Source: a virus. Taken from it: DNA of 22,958 nt. Below the pieces are notes generated by a model. That model saw only the letters and a list, made by a program, of their open reading frames with translations. It was not told the DNA's origin and ran no database searches. Positions 1-6,295 of the stretch are shown here, one piece after another. The translations under genes were made by a program, and so were the position numbers. The stretch is from positions 1-22,958 of the IMG/VR virus record IMGVR_UViG_3300029309_000365, one strand, 5' to 3'. Position 1 is the first letter of the stretch. Each line of letters starts with the position of its first letter.

Positions 1-67
1 AAAACACAAGCAACGCCCCTGAAAAATGCCTAATATCTTTTGCGACACCGTTTGTAGGTAATTTCAT
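1..67 (-). CDS. Partial ORF cut by the left window edge, unknown function
   Basis: A start codon at 67 opens a frame that runs off the left edge. The 22 visible residues begin MKLPTNGVAKDIRHFSG and turn hydrophobic (ALLVF). The ATG shares a base with the stop of the preceding small membrane-protein gene (TAATG), which suggests translational coupling. The position after tail-fibre genes and a holin-like gene would suit a lysis-module protein, but the visible part is too short to assign a family. Confidence 0.5.
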   Translation of the reverse strand, partial: MKLPTNGVAKDIRHFSGALLVF

Positions 68-210
68 TATTTATTTTTAACTTCGTTTCTAATTTTAAGC
101 ACTGTATAAATAATAGTGCCTATTAATACAAGTATTCGTAAACCGTCTTCTATTTGAGGAATAAAACTTATTAAAATTGCACCTGTATTTATAGCTGCTA
201 ACTGTTTCAT
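67..210 (-). CDS. Small membrane protein, possible holin-like (47 aa)
   Basis: This 47-codon ORF starts ATG at 210 and ends TAA at 69-67. The protein begins MKQLAAINTGAILISF and has two hydrophobic stretches, about residues 4-17 and 24-40, separated by a short acidic turn (PQIEDG). It ends in a basic, polar tail (KIRNEVKNK). Two short membrane passes with a charged C-terminus are typical of small phage holins, and the gene lies after the tail-fibre genes where lysis genes often sit. It starts 13 bases after the preceding gene and overlaps the next start. The holin role is an inference from size, topology and place; another small inner-membrane phage protein would look the same. Confidence 0.55.
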   Translation of the reverse strand: MKQLAAINTGAILISFIPQIEDGLRILVLIGTIIYTVLKIRNEVKNK

Positions 211-223
211 TTTTTTTTAATTA

Positions 224-586
224 TCACCTGCTATCCCAAGTTTTATTTTCTTCATTCCAAACGTAATTAAATGGAGAATAGTCGTCAGGATAATCAACAG
301 GCGGTTGCCAATCAAAATTACTATCTAAAGCCCAACTGTTAAAGGGTTGAGGTCGAATAAATACATCATTTTCTGAGTCATATTTAAAGCCAATTCCAGC
401 AAACTGTTTTCTAAAATTATGATTATAAGATGTTTGCACCCATTTACTTTGTCCTAATAAGTTATTTAAAAATTTTTTTCCTTTTAATTCACTTTCAGTA
501 TTATCAGCTTTTAATAGAACATCATTGTTTACTACTAAAACACTTACTACTATATTATTGTTATCTAATTTTGCAAAATGTGCCAT
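224..586 (-). CDS. Conserved marine-phage protein, putative virion-associated (120 aa)
   Basis: The protein opens MAHFAKLDNNNIVVSVLVVN and contains WVQTSYNHNFRKQFAGIGFKYD (about residues 49-70), then IRPQPFNSWALD, and ends in a tryptophan-rich region (FDWQPPVDYPDD, YVWNEENKTWD). This pattern, an N-terminal 'hFAxhdxxNhVhxVhVV', a central 'FAGIGYxYD' and a C-terminal 'PxxYPDD...YxWxExxxxW', is familiar from small proteins widespread in cyanophages, pelagiphages and other marine phages. They usually lie next to tail-fibre genes; no biochemical role is established to my knowledge. The ATG at 586 lies two bases after the stop of the glycine-rich adhesin gene, consistent with a fibre/adhesin cassette. 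No signal peptide or membrane segment is visible. Confidence 0.7.
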   Translation of the reverse strand: MAHFAKLDNNNIVVSVLVVNNDVLLKADNTESELKGKKFLNNLLGQSKWVQTSYNHNFRKQFAGIGFKYDSENDVFIRPQPFNSWALDSNFDWQPPVDYPDDYSPFNYVWNEENKTWDSR

Positions 587-588
587 AT

Positions 589-1545
589 CTAATGTGTATA
601 ACTACCGCTTCCGATAAATTTAATTATTGTATCACTACCACTTGTTGTTACAGTCGGACTTCCTGTTGTTGTGCCTGAATAGTTAGCTGTTGGCATTCTT
701 AAAATTACAACACCAGCACCGCCTGCTCCACCAACATTATTTGTGGCGTGAACATTAGATGTTCCACCACCGCCACCGCCACCAAGATAATCAGTTCCTG
801 AGCTTCCAGTTGTTCCACCACCAGCAGATGGTGTAGTCCCACCATTTCCACCACCACCAGCACCACCAGTTCCAGCAGTGTATGTAAGATGGTCACCGTG
901 GTAACCACCACCGCCACCACCAGCATACATTATTGCAGAGCCAGTTATTGAACAAGATTGACCAGCACCACCGTTTCCTGATTTTAACACACTAGGAGAA
1001 ATATCACCGTCAGCACCAACAGCAGAAGCACCACCACCGCCACCTGCTGCATACATTCCACCATCAGCACTACCACTATGAAAACCGTCACCACCAGCTT
1101 TTCCCTCTCCTGTTGTACCAGCAGAGCCAGAACCACTATTAGTAAATGCAGCCCCACCACCACCAGAGCCACCTACTGTGCTTGTTCCACCATTTCCACT
1201 TGTACCAAATGGAGTTGCACCACGACCACCACCAGTCGATGTGATTGTTGTTATATCAGAACCGCTTAAAGACGAATTAACTCCAGCAGCAGAATTACCT
1301 GCTCCATAAGTACCACTACTTCCACCACCACCAATTGTAACAGTATAAGTTGTACCCGGGTTAAATGTTATTGATGACAATGCTGATGCACCACCACCTG
1401 AAAATGAGCCAAAAGATGATTTAAAACCACCTGCTCCACCACCTGCAAGACCTGCTCCACCGCCACCAGCTACAACTAAAAAATCTACAGTTGCTGATGT
1501 AGCTGTTGGACTTCCAAAACTTAAAAATCTTCTGCCTAATGTCAT
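589..1545 (-). CDS. Glycine-rich tail fibre / receptor-binding adhesin (318 aa)
   Basis: After an N-terminal segment (MTLGRRFLSFGSPTATSATVDFLVVAG), about residues 29-285 are dominated by glycine runs (GGGG up to GGGGGGG) separated by short Ser/Thr/Asn-rich loops. A non-glycine C-terminal segment (VVILRMPTANYSG to FIGSGSYTH) follows. The opening 'VDFLVVAGGGG' and closing 'GGAGGAGVVILR' are typical of glycine-rich tail-tip proteins in marine phages. In T4-like phage S16, the gp38 adhesin folds similar tracts into a polyglycine type II sandwich whose loops contact the receptor; a similar fold is an inference here. The loops between tracts would be the variable receptor-contacting surface. The repetitive sequence shows on the plus strand as CCACCA/CCGCCA runs and makes this gene more GC-rich than its surroundings. 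It lies three bases after the upstream fibre gene. Confidence 0.75.
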   Translation of the reverse strand: MTLGRRFLSFGSPTATSATVDFLVVAGGGGAGLAGGGAGGFKSSFGSFSGGGASALSSITFNPGTTYTVTIGGGGSSGTYGAGNSAAGVNSSLSGSDITTITSTGGGRGATPFGTSGNGGTSTVGGSGGGGAAFTNSGSGSAGTTGEGKAGGDGFHSGSADGGMYAAGGGGGASAVGADGDISPSVLKSGNGGAGQSCSITGSAIMYAGGGGGGYHGDHLTYTAGTGGAGGGGNGGTTPSAGGGTTGSSGTDYLGGGGGGGTSNVHATNNVGGAGGAGVVILRMPTANYSGTTTGSPTVTTSGSDTIIKFIGSGSYTH

Positions 1546-1548
1546 ATC

Positions 1549-2307
1549 TTATGGTGTATTATCACTTGCAAAAGTGGCTATTGAATAAAAGAAAATAGCG
1601 TCTGTAGAACTATCATCAACACACTCAATTTGTAAAATACTTGCAGTTGAATTATCGTAATCTACACCACCAATTTTGTTAAAAGTATTTGTGCTTGACC
1701 CTTGAGCAGCCAAGGTTATTGACTGTGCTTTTAAAGGAAAAATAGTAATAATTTGTCCTTTTTTATAATTGGATAAATTAATTGTATATGCACCTGTTAA
1801 ATCACCACTTAGTTTAAAATTACTTGCAGTTGAGCAATCAAAAGCAACAGTACCAGTTAAAGTTGTAATACTTGCTTGTGCTGTGTATCTATTTTCTAGC
1901 ATTGAGTGTTCTACTGAATCGTTAGCAATAGTTAAAGCACCACCTGCCGCTATTGTTGCATCACCACTTACATTACCAAATATAGAATCTTCTAAATTTG
2001 ATGTAGTCATATTTTTTAAATTACCTGAATCTGATGTATCTGATAATATTACTAGGTCATCTTGTGCAAAATCTGTTAAAGACCCTGCCAAAGAATCACC
2101 ATCTAATTTATCCATATCAATTGCCGCATTAGTTGCTATTCTTGCATTGGTTATTTCAAATGCTGTACCTGTTGTTAAATCACTTTCGGCTGTACCAAGA
2201 CCATATATCTCAGCAAACATAGCCGCTACGTTTGTCGCAAATGTTCTCAGGTTATCGCCTGTTCCATCATCTGCGCTACTTCCTATATTAATGTCTATCG
2301 ATGCCAT
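1549..2307 (-). CDS. Tail fibre-like protein (252 aa)
   Basis: The N-terminus (INIGSSADDGTGDNLRTFAT, then MFAEIYGLG) matches the 'G(T/S)xxDDGTGDxLRxAFxKhNxxFxEIY' motif at the start of many marine-phage tail fibres. The middle carries fibre-like repeats (NARIATNAAIDMDKLDGDSLAGSL; FGNVSGDATIAAGGALTIANDSV) that resemble trimeric beta-rich fibre segments. About residues 165-252 look like a beta-sandwich tip domain (TINLSNYKKGQIITIFPL, ILQIECVDD). Its role would be to project from the tail and link to the glycine-rich adhesin encoded just downstream, three bases away. I see no intramolecular chaperone autoprocessing motif. Family-level confidence is good; the exact position in the virion is inferred. 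Confidence 0.7.
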   Translation of the reverse strand: MASIDINIGSSADDGTGDNLRTFATNVAAMFAEIYGLGTAESDLTTGTAFEITNARIATNAAIDMDKLDGDSLAGSLTDFAQDDLVILSDTSDSGNLKNMTTSNLEDSIFGNVSGDATIAAGGALTIANDSVEHSMLENRYTAQASITTLTGTVAFDCSTASNFKLSGDLTGAYTINLSNYKKGQIITIFPLKAQSITLAAQGSSTNTFNKIGGVDYDNSTASILQIECVDDSSTDAIFFYSIATFASDNTP

Positions 2308-2312
2308 ATTTT

Positions 2313-2528
2313 TTAAATTGTTGTTTGACTTATTTTTATTGTTGTTGTATCTACGGTAAAGCTAGTCAAATCAACAGTAAGTGCTAATGTGTCTATCTGA
2401 TTACCAGTTTTTGGGCTAGTAAAACAACTGGGTGCAGAGAATGCAGGAATGCTTTCAATGATAGTTTTAGTTTCTTGCCCCCATTCTGTAAAGCAATAAA
2501 TTTTTCCCCAGTTAATATTATTTGCCAT
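2313..2528 (-). CDS. Small conserved phage structural-region protein (71 aa)
   Basis: The protein begins MANNINWGKIYCFTEWGQ and has an IPAFSAPSCF segment followed by a short beta-rich, Thr-rich tail (LTVDLTSFTVDTTTIKI). The 'NINWGxIYC' opening recurs in small proteins of marine Bacteroidota phages located between head-tail connector and fibre genes; the function is unknown. Two cysteines (in KIYC and PSCF) are present. It starts inside the end of an overlapping 29-codon ORF and stops five bases before the tail-fibre gene, so it fits the operon spacing. It could be a minor tail or joining protein, but nothing in the sequence decides this. Confidence 0.6.
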   Translation of the reverse strand: MANNINWGKIYCFTEWGQETKTIIESIPAFSAPSCFTSPKTGNQIDTLALTVDLTSFTVDTTTIKISQTTI

Positions 2529-2607
2529 TTTTCTCTAATTTTAAAAACCTTTCTAATTTAATAACGTATTCTAGCTTAGGTTTATAGTTTTTCCTTTTCT
2601 TTTTCAT
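2518..2607 (-). CDS. Very small lysine-rich ORF (29 aa), hypothetical
   Basis: A 29-codon frame starts at 2607, overlaps the connector stop by four bases (ATGA), and ends 11 bases inside the next gene. The peptide starts MKKKRKNYKPKLEYVIKLER and is very basic, with a predicted amphipathic helix in its second half (EYVIKLERFLKLEKN). It fills an otherwise empty gap exactly and uses the same ATGA coupling as the other junctions in this block, which argues for a real gene. The length is too short to exclude chance, and no family is recognised. Confidence 0.45.
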   Translation of the reverse strand: MKKKRKNYKPKLEYVIKLERFLKLEKNGK

Positions 2608-3104
2608 AACACCCACCCTTGAAATGTTGTATCTTTATCAGGGTGTATATCTTCATTACTGTTTGTATTATACTCAGGATAGTCTTGTTGGTTATGTGAC
2701 ATAAAGTCTATAAACCTTTGTGTATAATATTCAGCAAATTCCCTTTCTTTATTTATTAAAAAATCAACTTCTTCCTTGCTTACACTTTCTGCATTTTCAG
2801 ATGTGTGTTTAAATACACCACCATTTTTTACACTATACGCTGCAAAAGGTAAATATTCTACATTACTCCAGTGTATAAGCATAGGCACAACGTATGTGTT
2901 TTTAAGTGTTAAATATGTACCTGATAGTGTACCTGCAATTATATCACTTTGTAACTTGTTATATAAATCTGTACCAAGATAATTTCTAACGTGAATTTCT
3001 TGCGCTATCTTTACAAATTGTATAAACTTATCCGTATCAATATTGCCATCTAGTATAGTGTTCTTAACTAAATCAGTTCTTGTTAAAAATAGTGCTGTTG
3101 CCAT
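2604..3104 (-). CDS. Head-tail connector / adaptor protein (166 aa)
   Basis: The sequence (MATALFLTRTDLVKNTILDGNIDTDKF, IQFVKIAQEIHVRNYLGTDLYNKL, VPMLIHWSNVEYLPFAAYSVKNGGVFKH) is mostly helical. It matches the connector-like proteins found next to portals in Bacteroidota phages (DUF6712-type), which play the role of the HK97 gp6 adaptor. They form a ring under the portal that joins head to tail. Diagnostic features are the 'L(G)TDLYxKL' motif near residue 45 and the 'SVKNGGVFKHTSENAESVSKEEVDFL' segment near residue 90. It directly follows the portal gene, sharing one base (TAATG), as expected for portal-adaptor pairs. The C-terminus is polar and Asp/Asn-rich. Confidence 0.75.
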   Translation of the reverse strand: MATALFLTRTDLVKNTILDGNIDTDKFIQFVKIAQEIHVRNYLGTDLYNKLQSDIIAGTLSGTYLTLKNTYVVPMLIHWSNVEYLPFAAYSVKNGGVFKHTSENAESVSKEEVDFLINKEREFAEYYTQRFIDFMSHNQQDYPEYNTNSNEDIHPDKDTTFQGWVL

Positions 3105-4846
3105 TATCTTTTATATTTATATCCTTTATCTGCTCTATCCCTTGGTTTTTGTGCTACTTGTTTTGGCTCACCCTTTTTGCCAAAACCCTTGTTAGGTGCT
3201 TTAATACCTTTTGTTTCTCTTTCTTGTTTATATACAGGTTTAAATTCTTGACCTTTAAACATAAATGTTTTTCTTAAAAAATAATGACCACAATTTGCAC
3301 CGCCTTTGTGTAACCATATATTATACGACTTTTCTCCCTTAGCCGCTAACTCACCATTGGCTGTACTGTTCTTGTTTAAATCTTCTTTACGATATATTTT
3401 TCTAGCCTGAACCATTTTTCTACAAAACTCCCTGCTGTTATTTTTTACTGCTAAAGGTGCATATTGATAACGTACTAAAAATTTCTCACCCTCTTTAGTT
3501 TCACCATCTAAATCACTATCACCTCTAGGTCTGCTTTTTGGTACAGTTGCTAGACTAAGCATTTTATCTAATACATCTTCTTGTTCTAAATCTACTGGTC
3601 TTTCATCAACAAGTTCATAACCCATATCCAAAAGTTCTTGTTCATCTTGCCCTAAGTTCTCCAAACTTTCTACCATTTTAAGGTCATCAAAATCTAGGTC
3701 AGAACTCATTTTAACACCTGTTTCTTCTTCTCTAGTTTCTTTGTCAGTAACATTTGTTAAGTCAGTAAATTCTAAAGGCTGAAGTGTCTTAAAATACAAA
3801 TTAAGGCTTATATTATTATATGCTAATATTTGGTCAAAAGCATCTATAAGTATATCTTGAAAAGGTCTGATTGTAGTATTGTCCGTTAATATACTAGCTG
3901 TTTTTAATTCATCTGCATTATTACCTAAACCTGTTTGGTCTTTAATACCAAATAACATTGGTGATACTATTCTATGACTAACAAGTATTTTTTTACTGCT
4001 TTCTTCACTTAAAAACTGGTATTGATTATGTGCATCATTTAATTGTATTGGCTCTATATTTGCTTGTGTATCTGCATTATCATTAAATGCTAAAATAAAT
4101 TTACCACTGTTACTAGACCCTGAAAACTTTTGATAAATTCTTTGTTCTATAAGTGTACGCTGTTCTTCTGTTGGTGTTCCATTGTTAAAGTTGATAAGCA
4201 TACTAGGTGCTAAACCTTGCTTTATATTTGCTAAATGATAATTTGCAATTTCTTCTTCTAGTTCTGCATACTGTAAACCACCTTGATAATCTACAGGTGA
4301 ATAATAAAAGTACCCTGCCTTATATGGTTTTATATACATTAATTCAATAGCTTCTTTAGATTTACCAAAACAAGGAATTTTAAGTGGTTCATCTTTTCTT
4401 GTTATATTTTTCCAATCTTCAAAATAATAATATGCTTCAATCTCACCATCTTCATTTGCTTTTTCTGCCCTTAATGTTTCTACTGGTAAGTGTTCTAATT
4501 GTGCTATAGTTTTTCTATCTTTTGAATATATAATTTGTACTGCACATTGTCCTAAAAGTTTATAATCATATACCAATTTTCTAACTACATCTTTTTTAAA
4601 TAAAGACATCATTTTAGCATACTCATTAGTTTTGCTTTCACTATCAGTGGCATCTAGACCGTGACCATAAATCATAGCTGATATGCCATTTATTATAGCA
4701 TTATTTGTAGGGCTACCATTATATCTATCTATAATGTATTCAAAATAATTATTATCTTCACCGTAAGCTACCCAGTCTTGGTTTTTGACTTCCTTGATTT
4801 TAGGACTTGCATAATTACTTAAATTAACAATACTTATATCACTCAT
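3104..4846 (-). CDS. Portal protein with extra C-terminal Cys/His domain (580 aa)
   Basis: The portal forms the dodecameric ring at the capsid vertex through which DNA is packaged and ejected. Portal features include WVAYGEDNNYFEYIIDRYNGSPTNNAIINGISAMIYG (about residues 25-61), LEHLPVETLRAEK (118-129), the FSGSSNSGKFIL segment (241-252), and ILVSHRIVSPMLFGIKDQTGLGNNADELKTA (287-317). These resemble the PBSX/HK97-like portal core. After residue 370 comes an acidic linker (ETGVKMSSDLDFDD; LGQDEQELLDMGYELVDE). Residues 455-530 hold a module seen attached to structural proteins of Bacteroidota phages: FLVRYQYA, then EFCRKM (C475), then KGGANCGHYFLR (C519, H521). A highly basic tail follows (from about residue 545). 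The core is near 370 residues, so the C-terminal third is an addition of unknown role. It overlaps the upstream gene by ATGA. Confidence 0.85.
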   Translation of the reverse strand: MSDISIVNLSNYASPKIKEVKNQDWVAYGEDNNYFEYIIDRYNGSPTNNAIINGISAMIYGHGLDATDSESKTNEYAKMMSLFKKDVVRKLVYDYKLLGQCAVQIIYSKDRKTIAQLEHLPVETLRAEKANEDGEIEAYYYFEDWKNITRKDEPLKIPCFGKSKEAIELMYIKPYKAGYFYYSPVDYQGGLQYAELEEEIANYHLANIKQGLAPSMLINFNNGTPTEEQRTLIEQRIYQKFSGSSNSGKFILAFNDNADTQANIEPIQLNDAHNQYQFLSEESSKKILVSHRIVSPMLFGIKDQTGLGNNADELKTASILTDNTTIRPFQDILIDAFDQILAYNNISLNLYFKTLQPLEFTDLTNVTDKETREEETGVKMSSDLDFDDLKMVESLENLGQDEQELLDMGYELVDERPVDLEQEDVLDKMLSLATVPKSRPRGDSDLDGETKEGEKFLVRYQYAPLAVKNNSREFCRKMVQARKIYRKEDLNKNSTANGELAAKGEKSYNIWLHKGGANCGHYFLRKTFMFKGQEFKPVYKQERETKGIKAPNKGFGKKGEPKQVAQKPRDRADKGYKYKR

Positions 4847-5190
4847 ACTAATATTAATTCATTATCATACGTTGAATCAGTTGTATATTCGCCACTATTT
4901 ATTGTATAATAATTGTTGGTTGATTGTTGTACTGTTTGGTCAGTACAAAATATTTTATCTTTATATATTACATTACTACCATCTTTTACTTCTAGGTCAT
5001 AATATCGTCCCTCTTTTAAACTAAAAGCCTGACTTAAAACCATATAATCACCACTTGTAGTTGGTGTTACTGTATAACTTACACTGGTATTAGCACTATC
5101 ATCCCTAACAGAAACACTAACAGAACTAACATAACTTCTTGGTATTATTTTTAAAGTTTGTGCTGATGTGCTTGTGGTAAGTTTCTTCAT
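4843..5190 (-). CDS. Small beta-rich phage structural protein (115 aa)
   Basis: The chosen start is the ATG at 5190 (MKKLTTSTSAQTLKIIPRSY). A longer frame opens upstream from a TTG at 5325, but it would run through a strong terminator hairpin, and its extra 45 residues look non-coding. The protein is beta-rich (SVSVSVRDDSANTSVSYTVTP; YYDLEVKDGSNVIYKDKIFCTDQTV) and ends in DNELILV. Proteins with 'AQT(I/L)K(F/I)IPR' at the N-terminus and 'hYxDKIFCTxQ' near residue 85 occur in Bacteroidota phage structural clusters; I infer a minor head or tail component. It carries the CGTTATAT element four bases before its ATG and overlaps the portal start by ATGA, so it is probably the first gene of the portal-fibre transcript. 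Confidence 0.65.
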   Translation of the reverse strand: MKKLTTSTSAQTLKIIPRSYVSSVSVSVRDDSANTSVSYTVTPTTSGDYMVLSQAFSLKEGRYYDLEVKDGSNVIYKDKIFCTDQTVQQSTNNYYTINSGEYTTDSTYDNELILV

Positions 5191-5194
5191 AATT

Positions 5195-5202
5195 ATATAA
5201 CG
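5195..5202 (-). promoter_or_regulatory. CGTTATAT start-site element (copy 1)
   Basis: On the minus strand CGTTATAT is followed by AATT and then ATGAAG, the start of the 115-aa gene. The octamer and the four-base spacing match the sites before 7845, 11836 and 19269. The 12-base upstream block is identical to that at 19269. It contains a TATAAT-like string. It may be a promoter giving a very short leader, or a translation-initiation signal. No Shine-Dalgarno sequence is present. Confidence 0.5.
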
Positions 5203-5226
5203 TAACAATTTACGATATTTGTATGT

Positions 5227-5258
5227 AAAAAAAAAACCCCTACATTTCTGTAAGGGTT
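5227..5258 (-). terminator. Strong intrinsic terminator with GAAA tetraloop
   Basis: Reading the minus strand, AACCCTTACA pairs with TGTAGGGGTT around a GAAA loop. This is a 10-bp stem with one T-G wobble, followed at once by ten T residues (5236-5227). It is the best terminator in the window. It lies upstream of the 115-aa gene and downstream of the hairpin-rich, gene-free stretch, so it would end any transcript coming from 5260-5550. Confidence 0.85.
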
Positions 5259-5393
5259 CTATGCTTGGGTGCTTATAGCATATTAGAAGATAGCACACCC
5301 ACCTATCAGGAATTATATTTGCCAAATAAGTTTATAAGACTTATCTGTTTAAATTGGTTGCCCTAAAGGAACACTAATATCATCCGTAGATTT

Positions 5394-5443
5394 AAGCATA
5401 TCTGCTTATTAGCTTGAAACTTTAGGAAAAGCATATCTGCTTT
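5394..5443 (-). repeat. Two direct copies of a short hairpin repeat
   Basis: The minus-strand sequence AAGCAGATATGCTT occurs at 5394-5407 and again, extended by one pair as AAAGCAGATATGCTTT, at 5428-5443. Each can fold into a 5- to 6-bp stem with a GATA loop, and each holds an ATG. A third partial copy, AGATATGCTTTTT, lies at about 5681-5693 just after the putative tail-tube gene, where the complementary left arm is missing. Confidence 0.6.
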
Positions 5444-5523
5444 ATTTTGACCTTTACAACCTAGTAACCAAAGTTGCAAATACTTTACCTTGCTTTTTAA
5501 GACTTTCAATATTTTAAAGAACT

Positions 5524-5539
5524 AAACCTAATTAGGTTT
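5524..5539. repeat. 16-bp perfect palindrome
   Basis: AAACCTAATTAGGTTT reads the same on both strands. It lies in the gene-poor stretch at the upstream end of the candidate RNA. It could be a dimeric-protein binding site or a hairpin stem. It has no T-tract on either side, so I do not call it a terminator. Confidence 0.55.
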
Positions 5540-5611
5540 TGTTTTATGATGTAAATATATAATAAATTTTGTTAATAAAAAAATATTTTATTAAAAATTT
5601 TTATCTTTTTT

Positions 5612-5642
5612 AAAAAAAAGGGTAACATCTCTGCTACCCTTT
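5612..5642 (-). terminator. Intrinsic terminator after the putative tail-tube gene
   Basis: On the minus strand AAAGGGTA pairs perfectly with TACCCTTT around a 10-base loop (5617-5642), and a T-tract of eight (5619-5612) begins within and follows the right arm. It sits 64 bases beyond the stop of the gene at 5706-6230. Between them is only a 15-codon frame (MLFRNLFANSSTYRN) whose TAA overlaps the stem. Confidence 0.8.
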
Positions 5643-5705
5643 AATTTCGATATGTACTAGAATTTGCGAACAAATTCCTAAAAAGCATATCTAATATACA
5701 AAAAA

Positions 5706-6230
5706 TTAATTTACTTCTAATTGTGCGCCATTAATCTCAGGCGTTAATACACCCGGTTGTACAAAATTAGGTGGTGCTGTTTCTTGTGCTGTAAATGTCA
5801 AAGTGAAACCTGAAAGGTCGCCCATCGCCGCACCAGTTACTATTGTACCACCTGTTAAGTCCGCACCATTTTCTAAGCCTACCATATAGTATCTATCATC
5901 ATATCCTTCAACTACTATATGTGGTCTGCCTACTGCAATTAATTTTATTTCTTCTTGTGTTGCCCTATCTAAAAAAGGTAAAGTAATATTTAGTACTGAT
6001 TCATAAAAAGTTGTACCATTTTCCCTACTTGTAGTAATGGTAGTTTCTAATGAGTTAGCACCCTTTAATTCATACTTAAACCAATTTGTTGAGCCTGACA
6101 TATCAGTGATTTCACCGACAGTCAACGTAATATCGCCTAAAGTTCCAAAGTCAGCGAAATAAACATTTCTTATCCCACCAACGCCAGACTTACAGGGTAC
6201 TTTACGCCCAGTTGTTAAATTACAAGCCAT
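5706..6230 (-). CDS. Putative major tail (tube) protein (174 aa)
   Basis: The protein starts MACNLTTGRKVPCKSGVGGI and continues RNVYFADFGTLGDI, FKYELKGANSLETTI, TSRENGTTFYESVLNITLPF, and IAVGRPHIVVEGYDDRYYMVGLENGADLTGG. The end of the fold is GAAMGDLSGFTLTFTAQE (about residues 135-152). This set is characteristic of a small family in Bacteroidota siphophages that is generally assigned as tail-tube or major structural protein. The beta-rich content and the 'GAxxTGGxxxTGxAMGDLSG(Y/F)TLT' ending fit a tail-tube fold. The gene is flanked on both sides by terminators, as is common for highly expressed virion genes, and follows the major capsid gene. An alternative is a capsid decoration protein. 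Confidence 0.65.
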   Translation of the reverse strand: MACNLTTGRKVPCKSGVGGIRNVYFADFGTLGDITLTVGEITDMSGSTNWFKYELKGANSLETTITTSRENGTTFYESVLNITLPFLDRATQEEIKLIAVGRPHIVVEGYDDRYYMVGLENGADLTGGTIVTGAAMGDLSGFTLTFTAQETAPPNFVQPGVLTPEINGAQLEVN

Positions 6231-6243
6231 AGTTTAAATTTTT

Positions 6244-6282
6244 AAAAAAAAGGTAAGTAGGCATAACCCCACCTACCCTTTT
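6244..6282 (-). terminator. Intrinsic terminator after the major capsid gene
   Basis: On the minus strand a GTAGG/CCTAC stem is extended by AAAGG/CCTTT across a three-base bulge, and eight T residues (6251-6244) begin within and follow the right arm. It lies 14 bases beyond the capsid stop and before the next gene's ATG at 6230. The bulge suggests partial read-through, which would reduce but not stop downstream transcription. Confidence 0.7.
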
Positions 6283-6295
6283 ATGTTAATATTAA

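Larger units (their letters stand above)
5227..5550 (-). ncRNA. Candidate structured non-coding RNA in the 515-bp gene-poor stretch
   Basis: The interval 5191-5705 has no convincing gene. On the minus strand it holds, in order: a 16-bp palindrome (5524-5539); a hairpin pairing TTTGCAAC with GTTGTAAA (5453-5480, one G-T pair); two copies of a small GATA-loop hairpin (5428-5443 and 5394-5407); a GGGTGT/GCACCC pairing (about 5260-5305); and the GAAA-loop terminator. A TATATTTA string at 5552-5559 weakly resembles the Bacteroidota -7 promoter (TAnnTTTG), but no clear -33 element is visible. Tiny frames occur, such as the 16-codon frame 5349-5399 (MLKSTDDISVPLGQPI), and could be real or chance. 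The density of hairpins ending at a strong terminator suggests an RNA of roughly 300 bases. No known RNA family is recognised; it is not a tRNA. Confidence 0.35.

Noticed and set aside
1078-1269. Plus-strand and alternative minus-strand frames inside the glycine-rich gene
   Set aside because: They are mirror images of repetitive GGN codons, giving Thr/Ser/Cys- or Val/Leu-only proteins. The whole block is coded on the minus strand.
1769-2359. 196-aa plus-strand frame opposite the tail-fibre gene
   Set aside because: It is opposite a well-supported fibre gene in a one-strand operon and shows no recognisable domain.
5191-5325. N-terminal extension of the small structural gene from a TTG at 5325
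   Set aside because: The extension would be translated through a 10-bp terminator hairpin with a T10 tract, begins with a non-ATG codon and has no family-like sequence. The ATG at 5190 carries the shared CGTTATAT element.
5524-5539. Palindrome as a phage attachment site
   Set aside because: There is no integrase, tRNA end or paired copy in the window to support an att site.
5227-5705. tRNA, tmRNA or CRISPR in the gene-poor stretch
   Set aside because: No cloverleaf, CCA-type acceptor pairing or regular repeat-spacer pattern is present; only two close copies and one partial copy of a short hairpin occur.
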